Assembly: GCA_947598825.1 (NCBI GenBank)
Contig: CANQFM010000014.1
Span: 1 to 61,689 of the forward strand
Reading direction: 5' to 3'
From: an uncultured Eisenbergiella sp.
Lineage (GTDB): Bacteria > Bacillota > Clostridia > Lachnospirales > Lachnospiraceae
Length of the DNA: 61,689 nt
The translations under genes were made by a program, and so were the position numbers. Of this stretch, positions 31,439-40,303 are shown in pieces. Positions within the stretch are counted from its first letter, which is position 1. Every line of letters begins with the position of its first letter. Under the pieces are notes generated by a model that made no database searches, was not told the DNA's origin, and saw only the letters and a list, made by a program, of their open reading frames with translations.

Positions 31439-32854
31439 TTACCTGCCATCTTCTCCTTTTTGCGGACGGTACCGCAGCAGATAGCCATACCGCCTGCCGC
31501 TCTGCCTGCCCACCGCATCGACCCGGATCTCCAGTTCTTCCTCACATCCGAACAGCTCCGGCGCGATTTCCAGATAGATTTCCTCCTGTGTTTCCAACAC
31601 GCTGCCTTTTTTCACCAAAAGCTTACGCATCCTGGCATCCCGTAAAATGACCGGAGAAAGCAGGCCGTCTTCGATCCCGGCAAAAGGTCCCTCCTGCTCC
31701 TTTCCGCCTTCCCAAACCGCCTGTCCTCCTGCGGCCGCATAAGCGTTCAGGGTTTCCTTTGGAAACAGGCTCTGGGCCAGCAGAAAAAACAAAAGCAGCA
31801 TCGGCCAGCGCCCCGCTTTCTTTTCCGTCCGCAGGACATTCTGAAGCGGTTCATAGCTGCGCCCGTTCCCTTTTTGAAGGGCAGCCGACAGCCGCTGCCA
31901 TAAAACGGCGGCCAGCGCGCAAAGAAGCATCCGCAGAAACGCGCGAAGCGCGCTGCCGTAGGATGCAGGATCGCCGCCTGGCAGCTTTGCGTAAAAGAGC
32001 ATGGCCTGCCAGACGGTCAGGGCCAGAAGGAACCAGGTCCCGGCCGTCAGAAGCGCCCATCCCCTTTTCTTTCTGTCATTTTGCGCTTCCAGTCCGGCCA
32101 GCTCGGCTTTCAGCGCCTCCACCGTCTGATACCGCTCTTCCGGGCGCTTCCGCGTACTTCTATCCACGATCTTTTCCAGCTTTGCCGGAACCTCTGCCCT
32201 GCAGTCCGTCAGCCTGCAGGCCCCATAGGGCGGCCGCGCCGGGTCCATGCCTCCCAAAATGGCGTACAGCGTCCGGCCGATCCCGAACACATCGCTGCGC
32301 TCGTCCACACGCCTTTCTTTCGCATCCCTTTGCATCTGCTCCGGCGCGGCATAGCCGAGGCTTGCGGAGATCGGGACTGCCTGCTGCCCGTTCATTTCCA
32401 CCGCGCTGCCAAAATCGATCAGCCACAGCTTTCCCTCCCTGTCCACCATGACATTGGCGGGTTTGCAGTCCAGATAGAGGATCGGAGGCTGCATTCTGTG
32501 CAGCGACAGGATGGCGTCGCAGAGGGAAATGCCGATCTGCAGGGCTTCCTCCACCCCATAGGGCCCCTCCTTATGCAGATGTTCCTCCAGGCTCTCCCCA
32601 TCGATCAGATCCATCACCAGATACCGCCAGCCCTCTTCCTCCACCACGTCCACAATGCGGGGGCAGAGCCGCCCGTCCACCCGGGAAAGCACCTGTTCTT
32701 CCATGCCGGGGCAGTCCTGTCTTACCCTTTTGACCGTCCAGTCCTTTCCCAGCCTCAGGTCCCGGACACGAAAGACCTGCCCTGCGCCGCCCTGTCCCAG
32801 CCGCGATAGGATCTCATACTTCCCGCCGATCGGATGTTTCCCGTTTTCAGCCAT
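31439..32854 (-). CDS. Membrane Ser/Thr protein kinase without PASTA domains
   Basis: The 471-residue protein has a Hanks-type kinase domain (about 12-268). Visible motifs are the glycine loop LGQGGAGQVFRV, the ATP-binding lysine in WTVKRV, a catalytic loop LYLDCKPANVM (Cys replaces the usual Arg or Leu near the catalytic Asp), LIDFGSAVE as DFG, and a SLGYAAPEQ substrate-binding loop. Three hydrophobic segments follow (about 283-305, 318-340, 365-385) and the last 90 residues would lie outside. This tail has no PASTA repeats, unlike PrkC. The start overlaps the PP2C stop by 8 nt with GGAGGGG before it, so kinase and phosphatase are coupled. Substrates are unknown. Confidence 0.88.
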   Translation of the reverse strand: MAENGKHPIGGKYEILSRLGQGGAGQVFRVRDLRLGKDWTVKRVRQDCPGMEEQVLSRVDGRLCPRIVDVVEEEGWRYLVMDLIDGESLEEHLHKEGPYGVEEALQIGISLCDAILSLHRMQPPILYLDCKPANVMVDREGKLWLIDFGSAVEMNGQQAVPISASLGYAAPEQMQRDAKERRVDERSDVFGIGRTLYAILGGMDPARPPYGACRLTDCRAEVPAKLEKIVDRSTRKRPEERYQTVEALKAELAGLEAQNDRKKRGWALLTAGTWFLLALTVWQAMLFYAKLPGGDPASYGSALRAFLRMLLCALAAVLWQRLSAALQKGNGRSYEPLQNVLRTEKKAGRWPMLLLFFLLAQSLFPKETLNAYAAAGGQAVWEGGKEQEGPFAGIEDGLLSPVILRDARMRKLLVKKGSVLETQEEIYLEIAPELFGCEEELEIRVDAVGRQSGRRYGYLLRYRPQKGEDGR

Positions 32855-33608
32855 CCTGACCCCTCCCCTCCTGTCTTAAAAGCACCGCCGTCTGGTTGTC
32901 CTTCTCTCCCTGCGCCTTTCCGAAATTGGCCGCTCCTTTCAGCCTCTTGTAACAGTTCCCCTCCTCCTGTCTGTCCCCATAGAAGCAGCCTTTCAAAAAG
33001 CCCTCCGGAAGCGCTCTGTAAAAGCCGTCCGTACACAGCAGGAGCGTCTCCTTTTTGCCCATACGCCCCCAAAGCACGTCCGGCCCCTGATGGCAGAAAG
33101 CCCCCAGGCAGCGGCGCAGGGCGCCTCCGGAATAATGATCCTGTGTCAGACGCCTTTCCCGCCTTCCGATCAGATAGGCCCGGCTGTCTCCCGTATGCAG
33201 CAGCAAAAAACCCAGGCCCTTCACCAGCGCCATCGTGCATGTCGTCCCGATACAGACCTTTTCCCTCTGCTCAAAGCGTTCTATTTCTTCCTGTACCTTC
33301 TCAAACGCGGCCAGGGCGCTTTGGGCCGTCTTCTTCTGCCAGAAAAGGGCCCGCATCCGGTCAATCCCCTCCCCGTAAAACCATTCCGTCAGCCGCTCTG
33401 CCGCAAAGCCGCTGGCGATCTCTCCTTTCGGCATGCCGCCGATGCCGTCGCACACCAGAAGAAGGGCTGCCGGCGTTCCCCCCTTGTCCTTTCTACAGCC
33501 GCCAAATACGCCTTTTTTGCACAGCCGCACCCTTTGCAGGGAAAAAGAATCCTCATTGGTTTCCCTGAAATTGCCCCTGTCCCAATACCAGGCCGTCATA
33601 TGCGCCAT
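32847..33608 (-). CDS. PP2C-family Ser/Thr protein phosphatase
   Basis: A 253-residue metal-dependent phosphatase that would reverse the action of the coupled kinase. Motifs: DRGNFRETNEDSF (motif 1), LLLVCDGIGGMPKGEIAS (metal-binding DGxGG), IGTTCTMALV, LLLHTGDSRAYLI, TQDHYSGG, LLLCTDGFYRALPE (metal-binding Asp) and EKDNQTAVLL. A long insert separates motifs 1 and 2 (QRVRLCKKGVFGGCRKDKGG). ATG 33608 follows GGAGGG; the open frame further up to 33866 is the leader. It is read from a promoter at 33795-33824 with a leader of about 185 nt. Confidence 0.92.
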   Translation of the reverse strand: MAHMTAWYWDRGNFRETNEDSFSLQRVRLCKKGVFGGCRKDKGGTPAALLLVCDGIGGMPKGEIASGFAAERLTEWFYGEGIDRMRALFWQKKTAQSALAAFEKVQEEIERFEQREKVCIGTTCTMALVKGLGFLLLHTGDSRAYLIGRRERRLTQDHYSGGALRRCLGAFCHQGPDVLWGRMGKKETLLLCTDGFYRALPEGFLKGCFYGDRQEEGNCYKRLKGAANFGKAQGEKDNQTAVLLRQEGRGQDG

Positions 33609-33794
33609 ATCTACCCTCCGTCCCACTCTAGGACCGCCGGGCAAAGCACTCCTGTCACGCGGACACGCCATCCCCACAGCGAACCGCCCTCTTTTTTTCT
33701 TTCCCACAACATCCACTGGAATCGCTACAGAGAAGAACCCCCTGCAGCTTCGGACTGATGCCGACAGAATCCACCTGCTGTTTTTGTATTTTTT
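33609..33794 (-). other. Long untranslated leader of the phosphatase-kinase pair
   Basis: About 185 nt separate the promoter from the PP2C start. The stretch contains no ORF with a good ribosome site. I compared it by eye with T-box, SAM, TPP, FMN and c-di-GMP riboswitch core motifs and recognise none. It may simply be an untranslated leader. Confidence 0.35.
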
Positions 33795-33824
33795 ATTATA
33801 TGCTTTCTCCCCCGTCCGGGTCAA
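33795..33824 (-). promoter_or_regulatory. Promoter of the PP2C-kinase genes
   Basis: TTGACC (33824-33819), 18 bp, TATAAT (33800-33795) on the minus strand. It makes the phosphatase-kinase pair, and probably ispG-polC, independent of the upstream rseP operon, which ends at the 33853-33879 terminator. Confidence 0.75.
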
Positions 33825-33852
33825 GGAAAAAACGCACTTTTTTACGAAAAGG

Positions 33853-33879
33853 ACGGGGAGGACCATAAGCCCTCCCCGT
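33853..33879 (-). terminator. Terminator downstream of rseP
   Basis: ACGGGGAGG and CCTCCCCGT form a perfect 9-bp stem around 9 nt, followed on the minus strand by CCTTTTCG. It lies 42 bp after the rseP stop and about 30 bp before the next promoter. Confidence 0.7.
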
Positions 33880-33920
33880 TCATTTCCGTCTTTTTATGCA
33901 GCCTGTCACCGGCTGTTTTT

Positions 33921-34976
33921 CTAGCGCAAAATCCTCTGGATGTCGTTGAACATGACGAACACCATCAGGATCATCAGCGCGATAAAGCCCGCCATATGGA
34001 TCAGCCCTTCCTTTTCCGGCGGGATGGGCTTGCCCCGGATCACCTCCAGCAAAAGGAAGATCAGCCGTCCGCCGTCCAGAGCCGGCAGCGGGAGAAGATT
34101 CATAACGCCCAAACTGACCGAAAGCAGCATCGCCAGATTGACCATATTCATAAAGACCAGCAGCGGCCCGCCGGGAGCAGTCTCTTCCACCACCTCGTCC
34201 ACGATCTGCGCCATGCCCACCGGCCCCGCCACATCGTCGGCGCCAAGCTTGCCCCTCAGCAGCGCAGAAAGGCTCATCAGCGTATTGCGCACGCTGAACC
34301 GGAGCTGATACCAGCCGAAGGAAAACAGCTTCAGCCCCTTTGCCTCCTGATACTGGCTGTAGTTGGAAAATCCTACCAGATAACGGCCCTCTGCCTCGTC
34401 GTACCGGGGCGTCAGCGTCGTGGTATAACGCTTTCCCTCCCGTTCGTATTCTACTTTTACAGGCGCGCCGTCTTTATTTAAGGCCATCACCAACTGCACT
34501 TCCCGGGCCAGATAGATCCTGCCGTCAAAGCCGATGATCCGATCCCCGGCCTGCATCCCCGCCGCCTGCGCCGCAGAACCCTCCAGGACGCCGCCCAGCA
34601 CAGGGATATCCGCGCCCGCATAGCCGGCCACTATGATGGAAAACAGAAAAGCCAGCAGAAAATTAAAAACCGGCCCCGCTGCGACGGTCGAGATCCTCGC
34701 CCATACCGGCGCGCTCTGGAAATTCTTTCCTTTTCCGTCCGAATTTACGCTCTCCCGGCCGTCCTCCCCGTCGAACACGCAGGCGCCGCCGATGGGCAGA
34801 AGCCGCAGCGCATACTCCGTCCCGCCCCGCGAAAAGCCGGCCAGCTTCGGCCCCATCCCGATGGAAAATTCGTTGACCCGAATGCCGTTGGCCTTCGCCA
34901 GAAGAAAATGCCCGAACTCATGCCCGATCACGATCACAAAAAAGATCAGTAAAAAAATGAGAATCGTCACGATCAA
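33921..34976 (-). CDS. rseP: Site-2 zinc metalloprotease RseP/RasP
   Basis: This membrane-embedded protease cleaves transmembrane substrates such as anti-sigma factors and signal peptide remnants. The 351-residue protein shows the zinc motif VIGHEFGHFLLAKANGI in helix 1, a PDZ domain (about 125-200, LEGSAAQAAGMQAGDRIIGFDG-type, here split), and the second zinc motif NLLPLPALDGGRLIF near the C-terminus. The start is TTG at 34976, overlapping the dxr stop by 4 nt, with GGAG 8 nt before it. It is the last gene of the pyrH-frr-uppS-cdsA-dxr-rseP group. A natural client could be regulated by the ECF sigma factor at 447, but no membrane anti-sigma is visible here. Confidence 0.95.
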   Translation of the reverse strand: MIVTILIFLLIFFVIVIGHEFGHFLLAKANGIRVNEFSIGMGPKLAGFSRGGTEYALRLLPIGGACVFDGEDGRESVNSDGKGKNFQSAPVWARISTVAAGPVFNFLLAFLFSIIVAGYAGADIPVLGGVLEGSAAQAAGMQAGDRIIGFDGRIYLAREVQLVMALNKDGAPVKVEYEREGKRYTTTLTPRYDEAEGRYLVGFSNYSQYQEAKGLKLFSFGWYQLRFSVRNTLMSLSALLRGKLGADDVAGPVGMAQIVDEVVEETAPGGPLLVFMNMVNLAMLLSVSLGVMNLLPLPALDGGRLIFLLLEVIRGKPIPPEKEGLIHMAGFIALMILMVFVMFNDIQRILR

Positions 34977-36121
34977 AATTTCATCTCCCGCCTGATAAAT
35001 TCATAAGTCTCTGCCTCTGTCGCCAGGATCTTTTGCACATCAGGATCCCCCGATGCCCTGTGATTATGCATGGCGGCTTCGATGATCTCAGGGATCTCGA
35101 CGAAGCGGATCTTTTGCTCCAGAAACAGCCGTACCGCCATCTCATTGGCGGCATTAAAAACGGTGGGCATGGTGCCGCCGCATTTCGCCGCCTCATAACC
35201 CAGCGCAAGTCCCGGAAAAGTCTCCGTATCCGGTTTCTCAAAGGTCAACTGTCCGATTGAAAACAGATCCATCCGTTTGGCGCGCATGGGCCTTCTTTCG
35301 GGATACAGCAGCGCATACTGGATCGGCAGCTTCATATCCGGCAGGCCAAGCTGCGCGATCACAGCGCCGTCCTCGTATTCCACGGCGGAATGCAGGATGC
35401 TCTGAGGATGCACCACCACCTGGATCTGATCCAGCCCCACATCAAACAGCCACCGGGCCTCCATCACCTCCAGCGCCTTGTTGACTAAGGAGGCGGAATC
35501 TATCGTGACCTTTTTCCCCATGGACCAGTTGGGATGGCGCAGCGCGTCTCCCAGCGTCATTTGTTCCAGTTCTGCCCTGGTCTTTCCGCGAAAAGGGCCA
35601 CCGGAGGCCGTCAGCAGGATCCGGTGGATCGTATTGTCCCCTCTGCCCTGCAACGACTGAAAGATCGCGGAATGTTCGCTGTCCACCGGCAGGACAGACA
35701 CCCCGTTTTTTTTCGCCAGGGGCATGATCAGATGGCCTGCCGTCACCAGCGTTTCCTTATTGGCCAGCGCGATCGTCTTACCGCTTTCAATGGCGGCGAT
35801 GGTAGGCTGAATCCCGATCATGCCCACCAGCGCAGTCACCACGATCCCGGCCTGCCTACAGGAAGCCGTCTCCAGCAGTCCTTCCATCCCGCTTACGACC
35901 TGTACCGGCAGATCCGCCACCCGGAGCTTAAGATCTTCTGCCGCTTCCCTGCTCCACATACAGGCGATCCGGGGCCGAAACTCCCGGATCTGCCGTTCCA
36001 TCAGGTCCACATTCTGCCCTGCCGCCAGGGCCACGGCCTCAAGATCCGCGTTATCCCGGATGATATCCAAAGTCTGGGTCCCGATGGAACCGGTGGAACC
36101 CAGAATCGTTATCTTTTTCAT
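34973..36121 (-). CDS. dxr: 1-deoxy-D-xylulose 5-phosphate reductoisomerase
   Basis: Dxr (IspC) converts DXP to MEP with NADPH, the committed step of the MEP isoprenoid pathway. The 382-residue protein begins MKKITILGSTGSIGTQTLDI (dinucleotide-binding loop) and has ALANKETLVTAGHL, LPVDSEHSAIFQSLQG (metal ligands D and E), LTASGGPFRGK and the HPNWSMGKKVTIDSASL-type active-site region with EVMEARWLF. ATG 36121 has GGAAAAG upstream. It lies 28 bp after cdsA. Confidence 0.98.
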   Translation of the reverse strand: MKKITILGSTGSIGTQTLDIIRDNADLEAVALAAGQNVDLMERQIREFRPRIACMWSREAAEDLKLRVADLPVQVVSGMEGLLETASCRQAGIVVTALVGMIGIQPTIAAIESGKTIALANKETLVTAGHLIMPLAKKNGVSVLPVDSEHSAIFQSLQGRGDNTIHRILLTASGGPFRGKTRAELEQMTLGDALRHPNWSMGKKVTIDSASLVNKALEVMEARWLFDVGLDQIQVVVHPQSILHSAVEYEDGAVIAQLGLPDMKLPIQYALLYPERRPMRAKRMDLFSIGQLTFEKPDTETFPGLALGYEAAKCGGTMPTVFNAANEMAVRLFLEQKIRFVEIPEIIEAAMHNHRASGDPDVQKILATEAETYEFIRREMKF

Positions 36122-36149
36122 CGTTCTTTTCCGTATCCTTCCCAAACGT

Positions 36150-36965
36150 TCAAAGCAAAAGCACCGATAAATAATAGATCACAGGCGCCGTAAACAAAAC
36201 GCTGTCAAAGCGATCCATCACGCCGCCGTGCCCCGGAATGAGCTTTCCGTAATCTTTTATCCCGTGATTCCTCTTAATGGCGGAGGCCGCCAGATCTCCC
36301 ACCTGGGAAATGACCGCCCCGACAGCGCCGATCAAAGCTACCGGCCAGATCACGTCCGTCCGGCCCGCCGCGGGCGCCAGCAGCAGGGCCGCAAACAGCG
36401 CACCCACCGCCGCAGAGCCGACTACGCCGCCGACCGCCCCTTCCACAGACTTCTTCGGGCTTAGGACCGGAGCCAGCTTATGCTTTCCAAAGGCCATTCC
36501 CGCCAGATAGGCGCAGGTGTCGCAGATCCAGGAACTGATAAAGATCAGCCACACCAGATAGACCCCGTGTTCCAGTTCCCGGGTCAGGTAAATGAAGCAA
36601 AACAGCACAGAGGGATAAAAGGCGCAGAAAAAAGCCGTCGCCACCTGCTGCGCGTCATAGCGCGGAAAACGAAACACATAGAGAAACAACAGGGCCAGAA
36701 ACAGAAGCGTCAGGCAGCCTGCCCCCAGACGAAACTCCCCCGTCAGGACCATGGCCAGATAATACAGGACGATGCCTCCATCGCAGACGCCCTCCAGGGC
36801 GCCGAACTTTCCGTCCGTCTCCACGCTGCAGGCACGCATCAGTTCCCGGCAGGCGATCAGGGAAAGGGCCAGCATGGCCGCTCCCAGAAGAGGGCCTCCG
36901 CCAAGCAAAAAGACAAGCGCCAGCACGACTAGGACGGCGCTGCTCATCAGCCGTATGCCAAACAT
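36150..36965 (-). CDS. cdsA: Phosphatidate cytidylyltransferase
   Basis: CdsA forms CDP-diacylglycerol from phosphatidate and CTP in the cell membrane. The 271-residue protein has about eight hydrophobic helices. The C-terminal signature is present as SAIKRNHGIKDYGKLIPGHG followed by GVMDRFDSVLF, and the SPKKSVEGAVGG segment is intact. The ATG lies 3 bp after uppS, so the two are coupled. Confidence 0.96.
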   Translation of the reverse strand: MFGIRLMSSAVLVVLALVFLLGGGPLLGAAMLALSLIACRELMRACSVETDGKFGALEGVCDGGIVLYYLAMVLTGEFRLGAGCLTLLFLALLFLYVFRFPRYDAQQVATAFFCAFYPSVLFCFIYLTRELEHGVYLVWLIFISSWICDTCAYLAGMAFGKHKLAPVLSPKKSVEGAVGGVVGSAAVGALFAALLLAPAAGRTDVIWPVALIGAVGAVISQVGDLAASAIKRNHGIKDYGKLIPGHGGVMDRFDSVLFTAPVIYYLSVLLL

Positions 36966-36968
36966 GCC

Positions 36969-37676
36969 TCACTCCTCCTTCACCAGCCCGTATCTGCGGT
37001 CCCTATGATTATATGCCTCTACAGCTTTGACCAATTCTTCTTTGGAAAAATCGGGCCACGGCACCGGCGTGAAGTAAAACTCCGTATAAGCCAACTGCCA
37101 GAGCAGGAAATTGGAAATACGCTGCTCATTGCAGGTGCGGATCAAAAGATCCGGCGCCGGCAGACCGGCCGTGTCCAGATGGGCCTCGACCACATCCTCC
37201 GTGATCTGATCCGGAGAAAGTTCTCCCCGCACTGCTTCCTGCGCGATCCTGCAGACCGCACGGCGGATCTCATCCCTGCCGCCATAGTTGAGGGCGATCT
37301 GAAAATGGAGCCCCTGATTGTTCACCGTTGCCGTTTCCAGTTCCTCGATGCGCTGCCGGATATCCTCGTCCAGCCGCGTTTTGTCGCCGATGACGCGGAC
37401 GCACATATCGTTCTTGGCCGCCGTCTTTAAACAGGTCTTCATATAATTGCGCAAAAGCCCCATCAGCGCGGCCACCTCATCCTCAGGCCGGTTCCAGTTC
37501 TCTGTGGAAAACGCATAGACCGTCAGATAATGGATCCCCATCCGCCAGGCTTCCTCGCAGATCTTCTCCACCGTCTTGGCGCCCTGGACATGCCCGTAAT
37601 TGCGGGGCATTCCCTTTGCCCTCGCCCATCTGCCGTTGCCGTCTAAAATAATGGCCACATGATTCGGAATGTTCAT
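36969..37676 (-). CDS. uppS: Isoprenyl transferase (undecaprenyl diphosphate synthase)
   Basis: UppS elongates farnesyl diphosphate with cis isoprene units to the lipid carrier for peptidoglycan. The 235-residue cytoplasmic enzyme begins MNIPNHVAIILDGNGRWARA with the catalytic Asp, and has GHVQGAKTVEKICEEA, TVYAFSTENWNRP and the C-terminal DLLIRTCNEQRISNFLLWQ. ATG 37676 follows CAGGAGGACG; eleven upstream codons of the open frame are not supported. Confidence 0.97.
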   Translation of the reverse strand: MNIPNHVAIILDGNGRWARAKGMPRNYGHVQGAKTVEKICEEAWRMGIHYLTVYAFSTENWNRPEDEVAALMGLLRNYMKTCLKTAAKNDMCVRVIGDKTRLDEDIRQRIEELETATVNNQGLHFQIALNYGGRDEIRRAVCRIAQEAVRGELSPDQITEDVVEAHLDTAGLPAPDLLIRTCNEQRISNFLLWQLAYTEFYFTPVPWPDFSKEELVKAVEAYNHRDRRYGLVKEE

Positions 37677-37746
37677 ACCGTCCTCCTGGCGCCAATGCCG
37701 CAGACACACAGCGGCAGCACCTTTTTTTACAGGAATTCATAAGAAC

Positions 37747-37773
37747 GGGGCAGACCGCGCCTGCCCCTTTTTT
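37747..37773. terminator. Hairpin between frr and uppS
   Basis: GGGGCAG and CTGCCCC form a 7-bp stem around 7 nt. TTTTTT follows on the plus strand, where no gene would use it; on the minus strand the stem is followed by GTTCTTATG. In the direction of the operon it is at most a weak terminator or processing site. Confidence 0.45.
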
Positions 37774-37782
37774 GTTCCGCTG

Positions 37783-38334
37783 CTATACAGTCATGATCTC
37801 TTTGGATTTGACGTCCACCATCTTGTCCACTTCTTTGACATATTTATCGGTCATCTTCTGCAGCTTGTCTTCCAGATCCTTTACCTCGTCCTCGGAGATG
37901 TCGCCCTTGCCGAGCTTCTTTAAAAAGTCGTTGCCGTCCCTGCGGATATTGCGCACCGCGACCTTGGCTTCCTCTCCCTTTTTCTTCACGTCCTTTACCA
38001 GCGATTTACGCCGCTCTTCCGTCACCTCCGGGAACACGAGGCGGATCACGCTGCCGTCGTTGGAAGGGGTGATCCCCACGTCGGAGGCCATGATCGCCTT
38101 CTCAACGGCTTTGATCATAGTCCTTTCCCAGGGCGCGATCTGCAGCACGCGGGCCTCCGGCACCGTGATATTGCCTACCTGCTGCAAAGGCGTGGGCGTG
38201 CCGTAATAATCCACGCGGATCTTGTCCAGCACATGGGGGTTGGCCCTCCCCGCGCGGATCGCCTGATAATCCGCTTCCAGAAAGGACAGTGCCTTCTGCA
38301 TCTTGCTTTCGAACTGCTCCAATCTTGCGTCCAT
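37783..38334 (-). CDS. frr: Ribosome recycling factor
   Basis: RRF, with EF-G, splits the ribosome after termination. The 183-residue protein is of normal length, with IRAGRANPHVLDKIRVDYYG, TPLQQVGNITVPEARVL and GEEAKVAVRNIRRDGNDFLKK-type segments (here read in two parts), and the C-terminal EVDKMVDVKSKEIMTV. The ATG follows GGGAGG. It lies 48 bp after pyrH. Confidence 0.98.
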   Translation of the reverse strand: MDARLEQFESKMQKALSFLEADYQAIRAGRANPHVLDKIRVDYYGTPTPLQQVGNITVPEARVLQIAPWERTMIKAVEKAIMASDVGITPSNDGSVIRLVFPEVTEERRKSLVKDVKKKGEEAKVAVRNIRRDGNDFLKKLGKGDISEDEVKDLEDKLQKMTDKYVKEVDKMVDVKSKEIMTV

Positions 38335-38382
38335 CGTACTACCTCCCTTTTAGTTTGCTCCTTTTTCCCTTTCCCCTGACTG

Positions 38383-39078
38383 TCACACAGTCACCTTTGT
38401 GCCGTGAAAACGGCCTTGCACCGTATTGACGATGCTGTCCTGTTCATTTAAGGAAAATACCCACATGGGCATCCGGTTGTCCCGGGCCAGGATGGAAGCC
38501 GTCATATCCACCACCTGGAGGTTCTTTTCGATCACCTCGTCGATGCTGACCTCGTCATAGCGCTTCGCCGCCGGGTTCTTCTTCGGATCGTCGTCGTATA
38601 CGCCGTCGATGGACTTGGCCAGCAGGATCACCTCCGCGTCCACCTCTATCGCGCGCAGCACGACGCCCGTATCCGTAGAAAAATACGGATGCCCCGTACC
38701 GCCGGCGAAAAAGACCACCATGCCTTTCTCAAAATATTTGTTCGCCCTGTCCTTGGAAAACAGCTTCGTAAAGGAACCGCATTCAAAGGGCGTCAGGATC
38801 GCGGTCTTCATCCCCACGGAACGAAAGATCTCCGATACATAGATACAGTTCATCACCGTCGCCAGCATCCCGATCTGATCCGCCTTGGTCCGGTCGATGT
38901 TCTCGCTGGTACGGCCCCTCCAGAAGTTGCCGCCGCCGGTCACGATGCCCACCTGCACGCCGTCCTGGACAAGCTGCTTTACCTGCAGGGCGACCGCTTT
39001 CACCGTAGGCTCGTCAAATCCGTGTTTTTTTTCTCCCGCCAGCGCCTCTCCGCTCAGCTTCAATAATATCCTTCGCAT
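38383..39078 (-). CDS. pyrH: UMP kinase
   Basis: PyrH phosphorylates UMP to UDP as a hexamer. The 231-residue protein begins MRRILLKLSGEALAGEKKHG and has GIVTGGGNFWRGRT, FFAGGTGHPYFSTDT and VILLAKSIDGVYDDDPKKNP. It usually follows tsf; here the HD-GYP/Hpt and pilus-like block lies between them. A 7-bp hairpin (39105-39124) stands in the 51-bp gap before it. I see no good promoter in that gap, so pyrH may be read from upstream of the HD-GYP gene. Confidence 0.98.
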   Translation of the reverse strand: MRRILLKLSGEALAGEKKHGFDEPTVKAVALQVKQLVQDGVQVGIVTGGGNFWRGRTSENIDRTKADQIGMLATVMNCIYVSEIFRSVGMKTAILTPFECGSFTKLFSKDRANKYFEKGMVVFFAGGTGHPYFSTDTGVVLRAIEVDAEVILLAKSIDGVYDDDPKKNPAAKRYDEVSIDEVIEKNLQVVDMTASILARDNRMPMWVFSLNEQDSIVNTVQGRFHGTKVTV

Positions 39079-39104
39079 AAATTCCTCTCCGCTTATTCAG
39101 CGAC

Positions 39105-39124
39105 GTCCCGGGTTCCTCCGGGAC
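39105..39124 (-). terminator. Hairpin between the HD-GYP gene and pyrH
   Basis: GTCCCGG and CCGGGAC form a perfect 7-bp stem around 6 nt, without a U-run on the minus strand. It could reduce or process read-through. Confidence 0.4.
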
Positions 39125-39129
39125 ATTCC

Positions 39130-40197
39130 CTATTTCAGCTCCTCCGCCTTGCGCTCAAACTCCGGCCTCGCCTTTTTAAAGCATTCCATCAGCTTGGGAT
39201 TGAACTGCCCGCATTCCCCGTTTAGGATCATCTCGTAAGCTTTCCCGTACGGATAGGGCGGCTTATACACCCGCTCGCTGGTGAGCGCGTCGTATACGTC
39301 CGCAATGGACACCACCTGAGCGCTGATGGGGATCTCATCCCCCGCCAGGCGGTTGGGATAACCGCGGCCGTCATACTTCTCATGATGGCTTAAAGCGATC
39401 TCATAGCAATAGCGGCGGAACTCCGGATCGTCATCGGTAAAGACCCGCTCGATGACCTGGGCTCCCAGCACCGTATGGGTCTTCATCAGTTCAAATTCTT
39501 CATTCGTCAACTTGCCGGGCTTCATAAGCACGCTGTCGGGGATGGAGATCTTCCCCACATCGTGCAGCACCGACGCATGGGCGATGACAGCAGCCTGTCC
39601 CTGCGTCACCCCGTATTCCGGATAATCCTGCATCAGATACTTCAACAAGATCCCCGTAAAGGCGCGGACCCTGAAAACGTGGTTGCCCGATTCCATGCTC
39701 CGAAATTCCACGATCGTGCCCAGCGTATTGATGATGCGTTCATTCATCGCCGCCAGTTTCTCGCTCTTTTCCCGGATCTCCTTCGTCTGCAACTCCACGA
39801 TCTCTTCCAGATTGTTCTTATGCCGGTACAGTTCTACCAGATTGTGGACACGGCGGATAACGATCCCCGGCTCAAAGGGCTTGCAAATAAAATCGGATAC
39901 GCCCATCTCATACCCGCGGCGCTTGGACTCATAGGAAGTATCGCTGGTGATAAACAGCACCGGGATGGAAGACATATAATGGTTTTGCTGCATAAATTCC
40001 AGTACGCCAAACCCATCCACGTTGGGCATGACGATATCCAGAAGGATCGCAGACAGATCCTCTCCCCTCTCCCGGATGCACTGAATCGCCTCTTCGCCGT
40101 CCTGTGCCAGACAGACTTCATATTCATCCTCAAAGATCGTGCGCAAGATCTCCCGGTTTACTTCCATGTCGTCTACAACCAAAATCGTATGTCTCAA
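39130..40197 (-). CDS. Receiver-HD-GYP protein, probable c-di-GMP phosphodiesterase
   Basis: The 355-residue protein has an N-terminal receiver (about 1-120: LVVDDMEVNREILR, phosphoacceptor Asp in AILLDIVMPNVDGFG, SDFICKPFEP with its lysine), a coiled-coil linker (about 122-150) and an HD-GYP domain (about 155-345). The metal and catalytic residues are present: HASVLHDVGKISIPD and HHEKYDGRGYPNRLAGDEIP. HD-GYP enzymes hydrolyse c-di-GMP or cGAMP. The start is TTG at 40197, 7 nt after AAGGAG. An Hpt gene lies upstream in the same direction, and c-di-GMP often controls type IV pili, so a link with the plus-strand pilus-like genes is plausible. Confidence 0.92.
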   Translation of the reverse strand: MRHTILVVDDMEVNREILRTIFEDEYEVCLAQDGEEAIQCIRERGEDLSAILLDIVMPNVDGFGVLEFMQQNHYMSSIPVLFITSDTSYESKRRGYEMGVSDFICKPFEPGIVIRRVHNLVELYRHKNNLEEIVELQTKEIREKSEKLAAMNERIINTLGTIVEFRSMESGNHVFRVRAFTGILLKYLMQDYPEYGVTQGQAAVIAHASVLHDVGKISIPDSVLMKPGKLTNEEFELMKTHTVLGAQVIERVFTDDDPEFRRYCYEIALSHHEKYDGRGYPNRLAGDEIPISAQVVSIADVYDALTSERVYKPPYPYGKAYEMILNGECGQFNPKLMECFKKARPEFERKAEELK

Positions 40198-40303
40198 ACC
40201 AGTACTCCTTTTCCAAACGCAGCCGGATGCGCGATCCGGCGCTTCTTATGATCCTGCCGGGGCGCCGCCGGCCCCGTCCTCCCATCCTGTCTTATTTTTA
40301 TGA

